Shown here: positions 25,238 through 43,105 of the stretch, one piece after another
Numbering within the stretch: the first letter of the stretch is position 1
Layout of the letters: the number at the start of each line of letters is the position of its first letter
NCBI RefSeq assembly: GCF_000002865.3
Contig: NW_001865040.1
Location: 1,248,174-1,312,173, forward strand
Length of the DNA: 64,000 bases
Direction: 5' to 3'
Source of the DNA: Monosiga brevicollis MX1
Taxonomy: Eukaryota > Opisthokonta > Choanoflagellata > Craspedida > Salpingoecidae
Program-made: the position numbers and the translations under genes
The notes under the pieces: model-generated
What the model saw: only the letters and a program-made list of their open reading frames with translations
What the model was told of the DNA's origin: nothing
Databases searched by the model: none

Positions 25238-26322
25238 ATGGCCACCCTGGACGTCGAGGCGAGCCTCGATGATGGCCGACGCAGCTCCTTGTTTGATTTT
25301 AACCGCCCCGACATTGCGGCAACCAGCCAAACCTCGCACACGGACGCCCCAGATCATGTATGGCTTGCGTTATCTTGCCTTGTTGTTGCCGAGGGCGGCC
25401 GTGAGCCGAACAGGCTTCAAAGAGACGTCATGGCCCGCGGCTGGTTTTGGCGGGATAGCAGCCTTGGTGGGTGAGCTGGCAAGTACTCATGGTCATGCAT
25501 GGTCCGTCGTGCAATGTAGGAAATGCCCAAGCGGCCCGTGACTCCCTTGGAGAACACTTACCAGCTTGAGCCAGAGATCAAGTTTAGTGCCAAGGCGGTT
25601 GAGGACATTATCAACGAAGTCCTGCCTGCCCAGCTCGAGGATGAGGAATATGACATGCAGTCAAGTCGACAGGTTGGTGGACTACCTCGCTCCGAAAACA
25701 TGTGATGCGCTTCCATAGTATGCGTTTAGGTTGCTTGTGCCATACCATCCTCACGGGTTGGATGTAACATGTGCTAGATGTCCAAGACATTGTCCACAAT
25801 CATCAACAACCGAGTCAAGGCGCTCAACTACGCGAGGTGTGTAGGCGCGACCGAGCGCGTGTGTTTATGTGCTTGAGAAAACATCTGCGACGATCGGGAT
25901 CTTGCTTTGCCTTGCTCTGCCCTCACGTGCTGATCAATGATCCCTGACACCTCATTTCAACAGGTACAAGATCGTTACAGTGGTCACTATTGGGCAGGTT
26001 GCGGAGCAAGGCGTTCATGTGGTATGTGGTCTTCTTGCCTTGCTGTCTCTCGTGCATACGGCTGTTGGGGAGCGCCAAACTATTGGCTGCCATGCCGTGC
26101 CGTGCCTGTTGCTGGGAATACGGCATTGGATTGGCAGCGCACAGCCAAGACTTGTTGCGCGATTTTCTGATGACTGGCCAACTGATGTCATGGGGACTGG
26201 TTGTGTTTTGACAGGTGAGCCGGTGCTTGTTCGATCAGGAAAAGGATACGTTTTCCTCCGGCTCTTACAAGAACAGCTCGTTGTTTGCCACGGCCACCGT
26301 TTATGGCTTGTATTTTGAATAA
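25238..26322 (+). CDS. Tctex1-domain dynein light chain (DYNLT5/TCTEX1D1-like)
   Basis: Five exons (25238-25357, 25520-25672, 25778-25836, 25964-26021, 26215-26322) join in phase to 166 codons. After a 40-residue variable N-terminus comes the Tctex1 fold: [20 protein letters not shown], then [51 protein letters not shown] and the C-terminal strand [15 protein letters not shown]. The pattern PxENTYxLxP...MxKTxSxxI...SRCLxD...NSSLFAxAxVYGxYFE is that of animal TCTEX1D1/DYNLT5. Such proteins bind dynein intermediate chains, and several serve axonemal or IFT dynein. Which complex this one joins cannot be read from sequence. Length (165 aa) is close to the human protein. The stop codon overlaps a canonical poly(A) signal. 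Confidence 0.93.
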
Positions 26323-26323
26323 A
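26318..26323 (+). terminator. Poly(A) signal overlapping the stop codon
   Basis: The bases GAATAAAG contain both the TAA stop (26320-26322) and a perfect AATAAA. If used, the 3' UTR would be only some 10-30 bases. Confidence 0.55.
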
Positions 26324-27480
26324 GACTTCGTGTTTCCCGCCTTCCGCTGACGCCCCCTTGAGTCCGGGATGGCCGTTTTGTCTGTACGTGTGTGTTTCCC
26401 ATCCCTGTCTCTGTCCGCATGTAAGCGTATCCTGCGTGCAGGGTACAAGGTGTTTATGTCAGTCAGGGCTTGCATTGTCGCTTCGACGGCCGGCCGGCCT
26501 AGCACGTTTATTTTGACACCCTCGGTTGACTTACCATCGCGTTAGGCCGGCCAAGGGCGTTGGTGCATGCTCCAATCTATAAGAACATCCCACAAAGGGT
26601 TTGGCCTCGGGCCATTACAATTTCACGAGCCTGGTCATCAGGGTCGCGAGCGAGCACCCCCTCTGCGCGATTTGCAAAGGGGACAAAAGGGTTGATCGTC
26701 TGGCTCGCCCCCGCTACCACCTGTCACAAATTGTTTCTTTGCGTGAGAGGTTGCAGTTTGGGTGTCAAATGGTAGCGTCATCCGTTAGAGAGAGAGAGAG
26801 AAGAGAGAGAAAGAAGAGAAGAGAAGAGAGAGCAGAGAGAGAGAAGAGAGAGCAGAAGAGAGATGAATTGGTTTTTAGAGTTTGAGAGAGTTTGAGAGAG
26901 GTTTGAGAGAGTGAGTTGTTCAACGGTCTTTTGTCTTTCAGCTTTTGGGCTCTTTCCTTCTGCTCCCCTGTTCTTGTTCTGCTCCTGTGTCCTGGGAGGG
27001 GTCGTTGGTCTACTTCTACTTGTGTGTGCGTGTGTGCGTGCGCTGGGTGCTGGCCGATCCCCATGGCCATGGTCTGAGCGAGGCCCCCTTCCTGTGAAGG
27101 ACACGTTTGATTGCTGCTGCCATCTTCCTCGCTTCGTGCCTTTGGAAAAAGGGGGAGCGGGGTTGAGAACGCCCTCTCCCTTCTGCTGGCTTGCCCTCCA
27201 AACCGTTGCGGGTCAAATTTTGAGGTGCGTACAAACGCTCAGGGTGCTTGGGACCCTGCTCCGCCGTTATGATTGACACGGCACAGCGCGACACGCACGC
27301 ATGCACGCACCCATCTGTACATATGCACAGCCCACGCACAAGCAAAGGAAGCGGGGTTGGGGAAGCTGCAACCCACCTTGATCCATTCGCCTGCTTCGAC
27401 TCGCGCGCACGTTCACAGCTCACAGCTCACACGCCACGCTGCCAAATCTTTTGCGGTGATCTGTAGCAAAGCCCGGACAT
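26323..27480. other. Intergenic region upstream of CHD1
   Basis: About 1.16 kb between two plus-strand genes. It contains FseI-like GGCCGGCCGGCC near 26490, the GA-rich block listed separately and mixed CA/GCA repeats near 27290-27330. No ORF in it resembles a known protein. CHD1 promoter and 5' UTR presumably lie in the right half. Confidence 0.5.
26786..26911. repeat. (GA)n purine-rich block
   Basis: GA dinucleotides interrupted by GAA and GCA units, followed by repeated GAGTTTGAGAGAG units. Almost all purine on the plus strand. Confidence 0.9.
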
Positions 27481-34997
<7,517 letters not shown>

Positions 34998-35355
34998 AGC
35001 GCCGAGCGCTGATGCGACCCAGGGCATTGGCATGGCCACGAGGGGCTCGTCCCCGACGCTCTCCTTCTGTCGTCATTTCCTCCCCTATGCCTGTCTCTGC
35101 TTGTTCTTGGCCTTGCGACCATTACGTCCGGTATCATCTTTCTGGATAGGAAGGTGCATACAGCTGAAGAGTGGTTGGTTGCCAGTCAATTTTTCCACTT
35201 TGCATGTCACGGGCAGATGGTCATGTTGTTGTGTTTCATCTTCTTTCTTGTTTCTTCATTCTTTTTTTCTGGGGAGGGCTTGCTTGCGGGAATCTTCCTT
35301 ATGTACCCCAGATGTTTTTGTTTTTGTTCCCTTTTCCTGACGCGAGGGCCACGTG
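34998..35355. other. Convergent 3' intergenic stretch
   Basis: Between the stops of CHD1 (+) and the orphan gene (-). T-rich on the plus strand from 35200 to 35340; likely two short 3' UTRs. Confidence 0.55.
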
Positions 35356-36621
35356 CTATGCAAGACCATCAAGCATTCGGCTGAGCCGAGTATTTTGATG
35401 GTCGGGCCACGTACTGCGTGGCAGCTTCGCCAGGCGTCGTGCCCATGTTTGACGCTGTTCCGGGGGCTGCAGTTTGGCAAGTGCCACTTCGATGGTCGCC
35501 ATCCATTCCCCGCGTTCGTTGTTCAACGTGCTTGCATGCGTGCAGGCCTCCAAGAGGGCCTCATCGAAGCAGCAGCGGCCTTGGTGGAGAAGACCACGGA
35601 AGAGGGCCAAGACATGGTTCAGCGCCTGCCTGAGAGCGGCCTTTGCGTCATCGTCTATGGTGTGAAGCGCGTCTCTTGATGCATCGCTGTCAACGACTTG
35701 AGAGTTATTGGCGTTGTTATCGTTGTGGTCTTGGAAAATCGGGGCCAGGGCGTTGTTGAGTTGCGTCCAGACGTGTGTCAGGTCGTGTTGCAGGAAGCGC
35801 AACGTTTCATCTATCAGTAATTGAGGACCGAGGTCAGGCCATTGCAGAACGAGGGCTTCCAGTGTGGCTGCTACGGCAGTCGCGCGCGAGCCATGACTGG
35901 TCGTTGAAGGCCGAGACTCTGGCAGGATTGAAGCCAGGGTGCGCAGGCCGCGAAATTGCAGCCAAGCCAAGAGGTGTGCGGGCGGCTGCCCCCAGAGCCA
36001 GGCGGCTAGATCCGGGATGGCGCTCATGTCGGGATCAAGTGTGGCCTGCCGCGCACGCTTCATACATGAATGCAAGCCTGACACATCAACGCGTTTGGGA
36101 TCCAGTGCTTGACACGTGACTGAGCTTAAGGTGAGACCGGGTTCCGCTTGCTGAATAGCAGCTATGATGTCGAAGAGCGAGTGCACCTGTGCTGCGGGCC
36201 AAATGTCCACGACTCCACGACAAGCGGGCTGAGTGAGCAGCCAAGGCGCGCCAGGTGTGGCTTGCCCGTCAATTTGCGGTGGTGACTCGGCAGCTATGTC
36301 GTCCCGTTTCTGAATTCGCAATACTAAGTATGGCCTTGTGGCACAGAGGGGCTCGAGCACAGGATCTGGGCGGCTCATGGCCTCGGCGTGCATCGCGATG
36401 AGTGCGAGCTGGTAGGGTGCTGCCGCCCAGGCGGCAGCGTGTGAGGCCTGTGCAAGGTCCAGATAGGCGGCTAAAAGACCAATGACGTGGCCAAGATCCA
36501 CTGGGGGTTTCACGAGGTTAAGGCATAGGCAAGCGGGCGGCGGGACCGCTTCGGTGGTAGAGGAAGCTGCAGCCAGCTGTTCGGTTTGCCGCGCGCGGCG
36601 CTTTGAGGCGCCGCTTCCCAT
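35356..36621 (-). CDS. Intronless orphan, predicted N-myristoylated
   Basis: A single 421-codon reading frame with an ATG start at 36621. I do not recognise the family. The N-terminus MGSGASKRRARQ fits the N-myristoylation pattern (Gly2, Ser/Ala at 5-6, basic patch after), suggesting a membrane-attached cytoplasmic protein; this is inference. The rest is rich in A, L and Q and looks all-helical (for example LGHVIGLLAAYLDLAQASHA, IPDLAAWLWGQPPAHLLAWL, ALRQALNHVLALFRGLLHQ). No membrane span, signal peptide or catalytic motif is evident. An Asn/Asp-rich loop (DHNDNNANNSQ) splits it near residue 300. Lack of introns is unusual beside its neighbours. It shares a divergent intergenic region with eIF4B. 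Confidence 0.7.
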   Translation of the reverse strand: MGSGASKRRARQTEQLAAASSTTEAVPPPACLCLNLVKPPVDLGHVIGLLAAYLDLAQASHAAAWAAAPYQLALIAMHAEAMSRPDPVLEPLCATRPYLVLRIQKRDDIAAESPPQIDGQATPGAPWLLTQPACRGVVDIWPAAQVHSLFDIIAAIQQAEPGLTLSSVTCQALDPKRVDVSGLHSCMKRARQATLDPDMSAIPDLAAWLWGQPPAHLLAWLQFRGLRTLASILPESRPSTTSHGSRATAVAATLEALVLQWPDLGPQLLIDETLRFLQHDLTHVWTQLNNALAPIFQDHNDNNANNSQVVDSDASRDALHTIDDDAKAALRQALNHVLALFRGLLHQGRCCFDEALLEACTHASTLNNERGEWMATIEVALAKLQPPEQRQTWARRLAKLPRSTWPDHQNTRLSRMLDGLA

Positions 36622-37432
36622 GTTTTAGGCTGGGGATGGTCCGTGTCGGTATGAACGCACAATGCGGACATGCGTGTTTGCCTACAGTCACCCCCCACTT
36701 CTTCACTCCGCACGTACACACGCACACACGCACACACGCACACGCGAGCGCATGTATGCATGCAGCCCGTTCGACGGTGGCGGTCGTCGAATGCAGGCTG
36801 ATTGGTGGTTTATGAACGATGCTGGATCGTACAGAAGGAGATCGGGCTGGTATCAGGCCGGGGTCGAGCCAATTGATATCAGCGGTAGCCAAAAGGCCAA
36901 TCTTTCACCTCTTCAGGGCTCTGTATGGCCAAGGACCAGCCAGGACCTCAGGCTCTGAGCAGCTGAGCGCCCTTCGACGGGCGGGGCGGGGGCGGAGTCC
37001 TCAAGCAGGAGCACAGCTCAATTGTCAGCATCTGTATCCAATGCCGACAACAGCTGTTGTATCCACCTGTACTGAATGTCAGACAATATGAGAAACGGCA
37101 CTACAATTGGTCACTACTGCTTCCACAGGCAGCGCGGTAGCAAACACGTGGATCTCAAGCACGAGAGCGGTCCAAGGCAGAACAAAGGACAATACAAAAG
37201 AAGCAACAAGACAGAGAGAGAGCAGAGAGAGGGAGAACAGAGAGAGAGAGAGACAAAAGAGAAATGCGTGAGACAAAAGACATCTCTCTCTCTGCTCTCT
37301 CTCTCTCTCTGTGCTGCTCAGCCCTTTCACCATTTGATCTGATCCGGTTGTGATCGGCCTGCAACCGCGTAGCTTTTGCGCCTCGCCCTCCCGCTTTCCT
37401 TCTCCTCGCTTGCACAGACAGCGACCGCCATC
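36622..37432. promoter_or_regulatory. Divergent intergenic region (orphan / eIF4B)
   Basis: 811 bases between opposed start codons. Contains a CA-type microsatellite at about 36712-36755 and a large GA/CT inverted repeat 120-220 bases upstream of the eIF4B ATG. A pyrimidine-rich stretch directly before the eIF4B start may be its initiator/5' UTR. Confidence 0.5.
37212..37310. repeat. GA/CT inverted repeat
   Basis: Left arm 37212-37230 (GA units with one GC interruption) is complementary to the right arm 37286-37310 (CT units with the matching GC). The two sit about 55 bases apart, with more GA units and an A-rich centre between them. Could form a hairpin in RNA or a triplex in DNA. Confidence 0.75.
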
Positions 37433-40327
37433 ATGGGTAAGAAGAAGGCTGGAAAGGCCCAAAAGATTTCCCTCTCCGAGTTTTTGGCCGACCACGATGC
37501 CCCCTCGTCGGACATCTCGCTTCCTTCGGCCCCGACTGCCCTTCATCAGGAAGTTGACATGTGAGTCGCCGGTTTCCGCTCGCATCCTCTGTCTCGTCGA
37601 GCGAGGGACCGGACTGAGCGCGCACAGCAATTGATCAGCTCGAGCTGGGTCAAATGCCGAGCGTACTGAGCTCTGCTGTTCCATCAGATGGTTGGAGCCG
37701 CCCGTACGCCAGGCAGGGGAGGGGTTAAAATGGCTGCAGCGTTCAAAGGTTGCAACTCCAAGCTTCATCTACTTCTCATCAATGTGTCCCTCGACCAATG
37801 CGGCCCACCTGAATGCCTTGTGCATTTTCAACATGCAGTGAGGATTTGCCCAAGTTTGGTCCCTTCAAGATTTTTGCCGGCAACCTTCCCTTTGAATTTG
37901 AAGATGACCAGTTGTTGAGGTTCTTCCAAGATTTTGAATGCGATGTCATCTCGGCATCTGTCGCCAAGTCGGGCGGCCGCACTCGCGGCTTTGGCTACGT
38001 CGAGCTTAGTAGCCGCACTGAAATGAAGAAAGCTCTTGACCTCAACAATGCGGTGCGACCATTCAAGACCTGGCTTCTCTCGCCAGCTCCAAGACTATGC
38101 AGCCTGCTCGTGGTCGGTTCTCGTTATAATCGCATGATGTTAATCTTTGCTGCTGGGTTCTGGTTGACATCTTTAGGAGCTGCCCGGTGGTCGTCGCATC
38201 AAGTGTGACCTGGCTGGTGGTAGCGGTGGTGCGTTGACGTGGCTCTCCTCGGACATTAACCTTCCAGTAAAATTGGCCTTTTTTTTTTTTTTTTTTTCTT
38301 TCCTGTGAATAGCGCTGATCGCGAGTTTGTCCTGGTGATGCAGACGATTCCGGTTTCGGAGGGCGCGATGGCTCCGGTGGTCGACCCCGCCTCTCTCTTC
38401 GTACGTTGCATTCATTTTTGCCTGGCCCAGCGACAGCTGTGAGCTCATGCGCCGTTACTCAACCACTGTTCGTACATGCATCACGTGCTCGTTCCTAGGC
38501 TCGGACGGCGCGAATGACTGGCGCACAGCCGAGAATAGCGATAACGCAATTGATCCTCGTGGTGATCGGTGCGGCATGCTTGCTCAGGCTAATTGCTCTT
38601 TATGTTTGCCCCTTATCCACCAACGATCTATACGCTCTTCGACCCGCAACATCGCCTGATGGCTATTCCTGCCTGGTGTGCCCCCCAACCCCCCTTCTTC
38701 CCAAATCTGAGTATAGTGGTTTTGGTGGTGGTTTCGGTCGTGATGATCGGGAACCTCGCCGCGGTGGCTTCGACGACTTTCGGCGCGAGGATATGCCGGC
38801 ACGTGGTGCTAGCGGTTTTGAAAGCGCGCGCGGCCCTCGTAGCGGTGGCTTTGAGGATGCTCGTGGACCGCGCAGCGGTGCCTTCGAGGGCTTTAGCCGG
38901 GAGGACATGCCGGCTCGTGGTAGCGCGCCACCCCGCAACAATGAGCCCAGTGCTTGGCGACGGGCCGACGATGCCCCTCGGTATGTCGGACAAGCCTTGA
39001 GACTCGTGCCTGCAAAAAGGTTGCCATCGGCTGATTAATTCTCCCATCGCGCCGCGCGCCTTTTAACGATGCCTTTCTGCTTTGTCAAATGTTGCAACAG
39101 TGATGCCCCGGGCGCGAGTGCGCCGGCCATGCGCCCCAAGCTCAACCTGAAGCAGCGGGAGAAGCCCGTCGAGACCGGTTAGTGCGCCTCGCCGGCATGT
39201 TACCAAGGCAATGCGCAGGCTATCATGTCCTTTGACATGTTTCGACCTGCACCGATGACTCTCTCTTTCTCGATTTGCTGCTTGTGTTTACTCCTTGTGC
39301 TCAATGAATGGGCTCATACACTTATGCACTCACGCTTCGCGTTTCTTGCGCTTTGATAACAGAAGGCAGCGACTCGAGTGGCTCGAACAGTGCCATTTTC
39401 GGTGGTGCCAAGCCTGTGGATGCCAACCAGAAGATTCTCGAGATGGAGGCCAAGGCCGCGGCCAAGGCCCAACCTGAGCCAGGTATGTTTATTTCAACTG
39501 CAGAGCCGGACACCACAAAGAGTCTCTCCTTCCTCCAGTATCATTGGAGATGCCGGGGCCGCGTCTCTTCCGAGCCAGACGACTTAGTCTTGTATTTTTA
39601 TTTTATTTTATACTTCCTTGCTTCCTCTGGCAGAACCCAAGGCACCAGCAGAGCCCAAGGCCAACCCTTTTGGTGACGCCAAGCCCGTGGATGCTAATCA
39701 GAAGCTGCTCGAGCTTGAGGTGAGTGTTTGTGTCTGACACAGAGGCCTTTCCTACATTTGCTTTCCCAAGGCTACCACGCTCTGCCTGCTTGGGATGCAT
39801 TGATGATTGGTGCATACCGCTTCTGGTGACTTACCCGGTGCAACTCATCTCAGGCCAAGAAGAAGGCAGAAGCGGAGGCCCAGGCAGCCGAGGCCAAGAA
39901 GAAAGCCGAGGCCGAGGCCAAGGCCAAGGTTGCAGAGAAGAGTGGATTCGATGATTTCGTGCGTGGCAAGGGCCCTCGCGAGAACCCTCATGAGAATCCC
40001 CGTGAGGGGCCTCGTGGCGGTGCTGCCCGTGCCGGGCCTCGCGATGGACCTCGTCGGGAGGGCCGTGGCCCTCGCCAGGACAAAGAAAAGCGTGGCAATG
40101 CTGAGAAGAGCAGCAAGCCTCGCCGTCAGCCGCGTGCCCGTGCCGTGGAGGCTGATGATGCCGAGTTTGAGGGTGCTGAGGTGGAGAAGGAGATCACTGT
40201 GGATGCCATGCCGGATGTACCGCGCCCCATCTCCAAGGGTGAATCGCACATGACCAATAAGTTTGCTGGTCTCATCGTTGACAGCGACGAGGAGGAGGCT
40301 GAGCCCTCCGCCGGTGCCAACGAGTAA
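37433..40327 (+). CDS. EIF4B: Translation initiation factor eIF4B
   Basis: RNA-binding cofactor that stimulates the eIF4A helicase. Starts MGKKKAGKAQKISLSEFLAD, as in eIF4B. The RRM reads FKIFAGNLPFEFEDDQLLRF (RNP2 side) and GRTRGFGYVELSS (RNP1), continuing GGRRIKCDLAG after an intron. Then comes a Gly/Arg/Asp-rich region (DDREPRRGGFDDFRRED, GPRSGGFEDARGPRSG), the eIF4B-typical block SIFGGAKPVDANQK seen twice (NAIFGGAKPVDANQKILE and NPFGDAKPVDANQKLLE), an Ala/Lys/Glu helix and an acidic C-terminus ending DEEEAEPSAGANE. Duplication of the KPVD block, each copy on its own exon, is a visible internal repeat. At least eight exons. It lies 12 kb from eIF4A, its partner, on the opposite strand; this is probably chance. 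Confidence 0.92.
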
Positions 40328-41345
40328 ACAGGACTCCCGACGACTCGGCTTTCCAGCATCGTCTGTTCACTCCTCTTCCATGTTTGCATCGGGAACATCT
40401 GTTTGCGTTTTCCTCTCTGCACATGCCTTGACTGAAGCCCGTGGTCCTCGTTGAAGCTACGTCTTTGATACGCGACTGGGTCTAGCATCCCCATCCGATT
40501 GTGTTTCTCCTTGGGACGTTTGTGCGGATGTTGTTGATTGTGTTATTCCCGCTCTTTGTGATCGACTTTTGTGTCATTTCTGATCTGATCCCCCCCTTCC
40601 ACTCCCGCTTTGCTCCTTTTTTCATCCGTTTTGTTTTTGCGCTTTTTCTTTCTGCTTTTTTTTTTTTTTTTTCCTTTCGAGTCTTGGATAAATCTTCCTT
40701 GGGTGGATAGGATATTCCGGCCGTTTTCCGCCTTCGCGAGACGTGTGCGTGTTTGGAAAGGCTGCTGACGTCTGACTTAGCTACTCTTTGCTTACATATT
40801 CTCCAGTCTTTCTTCTCTCGTGTGCGTCCGTCCCGTGACCGGACATCATGAATCTTTTTATGATTTGTCGGCGCAACGAACTCTCTTGCTAGACAACGCA
40901 AATTTAGCCATGTGCGGATGCTTGGTCCTTGCCAGACACGTCTTTTCATTGTCGTTTCCTCTTTGTCAGTAGATTGACAGGCATGGTGAAGGTGTGTTTG
41001 ATGGAGAGTGTGGGCTCTTGACCATCCCCGGCCTTAAACAGCACACATGCATGGTATAACAGAAGGCAGATGATGTTTGTTCGATGATAACACTCATCAA
41101 GAGAGGGTATGCTACTTGTCTCTCAGGTCGCCAACTTGCGATCAAGGCAGGCGTCTGTAAAAAAAATAAAGGATCCACATGCACAACATGGATGGACCCG
41201 ATGATTGGTATGGTGGAGGCAAAACAGCATGTAAAAGAAAAGAAAAGAAAAGAAAAAGAAAACGAAGAGAGTCAAAGGAAAGGGGACTAAAAGGTAGCAG
41301 AGCAATAAGCCACCCAGCAGCAGAGCGGCAAAACCATCAGGCGGC
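40328..41345. other. Convergent 3' intergenic stretch
   Basis: About 1 kb between the stops of eIF4B (+) and uL18m (-). T-rich on the plus strand at 40500-40690, including a T17-type run, and (GAAAA)n-like A-rich repeats at 41233-41275. AATAAA at about 41164 on the plus strand is far from eIF4B but could serve a long 3' UTR. Confidence 0.5.
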
Positions 41346-42380
41346 TCAGCCGTCAAACTCAATGCCCTGTGACCTTAACATCTCCACAAAAAGCTTGACA
41401 CGCCCATGATAGGGGGCATCGCCGCGATCAAACTTGACCTTGGTAATACCAGATTCATGCAGGCGTTGTGCTGTAATGAAGAGCAGGGGGCTTCGAGTGA
41501 GCCAAGACCATCGATAGCCAAACTGAGTCGAGCTTCAAGCAGGGATGTGGGCCTCACCTAGTACCAAAGCCAGATTTTGTGCTGCTGCCTTATCAGCGTA
41601 GCCATACAAATGCCGCGCAATGTTATATTCTTGTGTACTAAGATTTTTTGGGGAGGTGGGGGGAGAAGAAAAAAAATCAAAGCGCGAAGAGGTGAGATGA
41701 GACTGGCAAAACAGGGGCGAGGGGCTGCAAAGGGAGCGACCAACGCACGTGGCAGTCAAGACAATGGTGCGGTCGGGAGTATCAACGGCGGCAGAGATGT
41801 GCTTGTTGGAGCGTTCAAGGCGTAGGCTGTGGGGTGGTGGCGATGGGCAAGAAATGGTAGACAAGGCCAAGAAGGTCAGGTGGCGAAGTGAAGCAAACCG
41901 GACATTTGGACGCTTCGCGTACCGATAGAAGAAGGCAACGTCAACATGGGAAGTGGCAAAGCCACCGGCCCGGCGCACAGCGCCCGTTAGTTGCGCGCTG
42001 CGCGGGTTCCTGTTCAAAACCTGAGAAAGCCGATGCAAATCCCGCCGATGCGGAGTAGGAGAACATTGAGCGCCACACCAGGATGTTTCATGTTTCCAGC
42101 ACGACACAGAGAGGGAGAGAGGGTCGCAGGAGCGCGGTGACAACAACCGAGTCGGGCAGTCGACGAAAAATACCTTGAATTTGCCACATGTACTAGTGTA
42201 GTTGATGGTGCCCTCACGGTGCGTGGGGGCGGCGGTCGACGCCGCCCGAGACTGCGCTGCAAGCAGGACACTAGGCATGGGTCCGGAGAGGGCCATGTGG
42301 CGGGGTCCAGCTGCCACGGTTGACCGAAGTGTGGCCGTCATGGGTGCCAACATCCTGACAAAGCTTGCCTTGGCAGCCAT
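41346..42380 (-). CDS. MRPL18: Mitochondrial large-subunit ribosomal protein uL18m
   Basis: Starts MAAKASFVRMLAPMTATLRS: basic, no acidic residues, with an R-rich stretch (AAQSRAAST), a good mitochondrial presequence. Exons then read TSTCGKFK|VLNRNPRSAQL, LRLERSNKHISAAVDTPDRTIVLTAT, YNIARHLYGYADKAAAQNLALVL and a last exon with ITKVKFDRGDAPYHGRVKLFVEML ending EFDG-stop at 41346. FDRG...YHGRVKALA is the signature end of uL18 proteins, which bind 5S rRNA in bacterial-type ribosomes. Five or so exons; the stretch between 42190 and 41400 has several short introns with a T-rich acceptor. Confidence is highest for the C-terminal half. Confidence 0.85.
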
Positions 42381-43105
42381 CTTTGCCGCTCAGAGAACAA
42401 AGCCAAGCAAGGGGAAGAGAACTTTAATCGGCGCAGTACCGCGACTGTCGTATCGGCCACTTGCGCCCGCAGCCACCACCGGCGCCCCCCTGAGCTGCAA
42501 CAAGGTCAAAACAGTAAGAAAAAGTAAGAGACAACAGGTGTCTCTTCTCCACTCACACACACACACACTCTCTCTCTCACATGTGCTTCTCGCTCAACGT
42601 TGAGTGAGAGGGGTGGTGTTACCAACTGTCACTCTCAAATCTTTCACACATGTCTCTCTGTTTCTCTCTTTTTCCCCCTCTGTCTCATGTGGTGTACTTT
42701 TCCTTTGTGTCTTTCTCTACCAAACCAATCTCCCTCTTCTCTCTTTCTTTTCTCTTTCTCTCTCTCCTTCAAGTATTTTGGTTGACAACAGGTGTTGTGA
42801 AGACGACAGCCCTGACGACGACCAAGTCAAACGCTGCTGCTGCTGCTGCTGTGGCTCGGCTCGTTCAAAGTTGAAAACAGAGGCGAGGTCCGTGGCTGGA
42901 ATCGGCCGTTTGTTGCCGGCTGCCTCTGGTCGATCGGGGCCTTAATTTGAGGTTACAGCACGGGAAGCGGGGCGGCGGGGCGTACCACTTGAGCGCTGGT
43001 GGCCGCCGCTTCCTTGTGTGACCGCAAAGAGTCAGAAGCGAGGCGAGCATCGATTCGGTCACGTTGGGAACTGCGTCAATCGCCAGCGGCGTCTGTACAG
43101 GCGCC
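42381..43105. promoter_or_regulatory. Divergent intergenic region (uL18m / MYCBPAP)
   Basis: 725 bases between opposed starts. The middle (42540-42775) is strongly pyrimidine-rich on the plus strand with CT and CA runs, followed by a GCT repeat at 42831-42850. No coding exon recognised. Confidence 0.5.

Noticed and set aside
26765-27104. Arg/Glu- and Ser/Leu-rich frames over the GA block
   Set aside because: Readings of a microsatellite with no start context or conservation.
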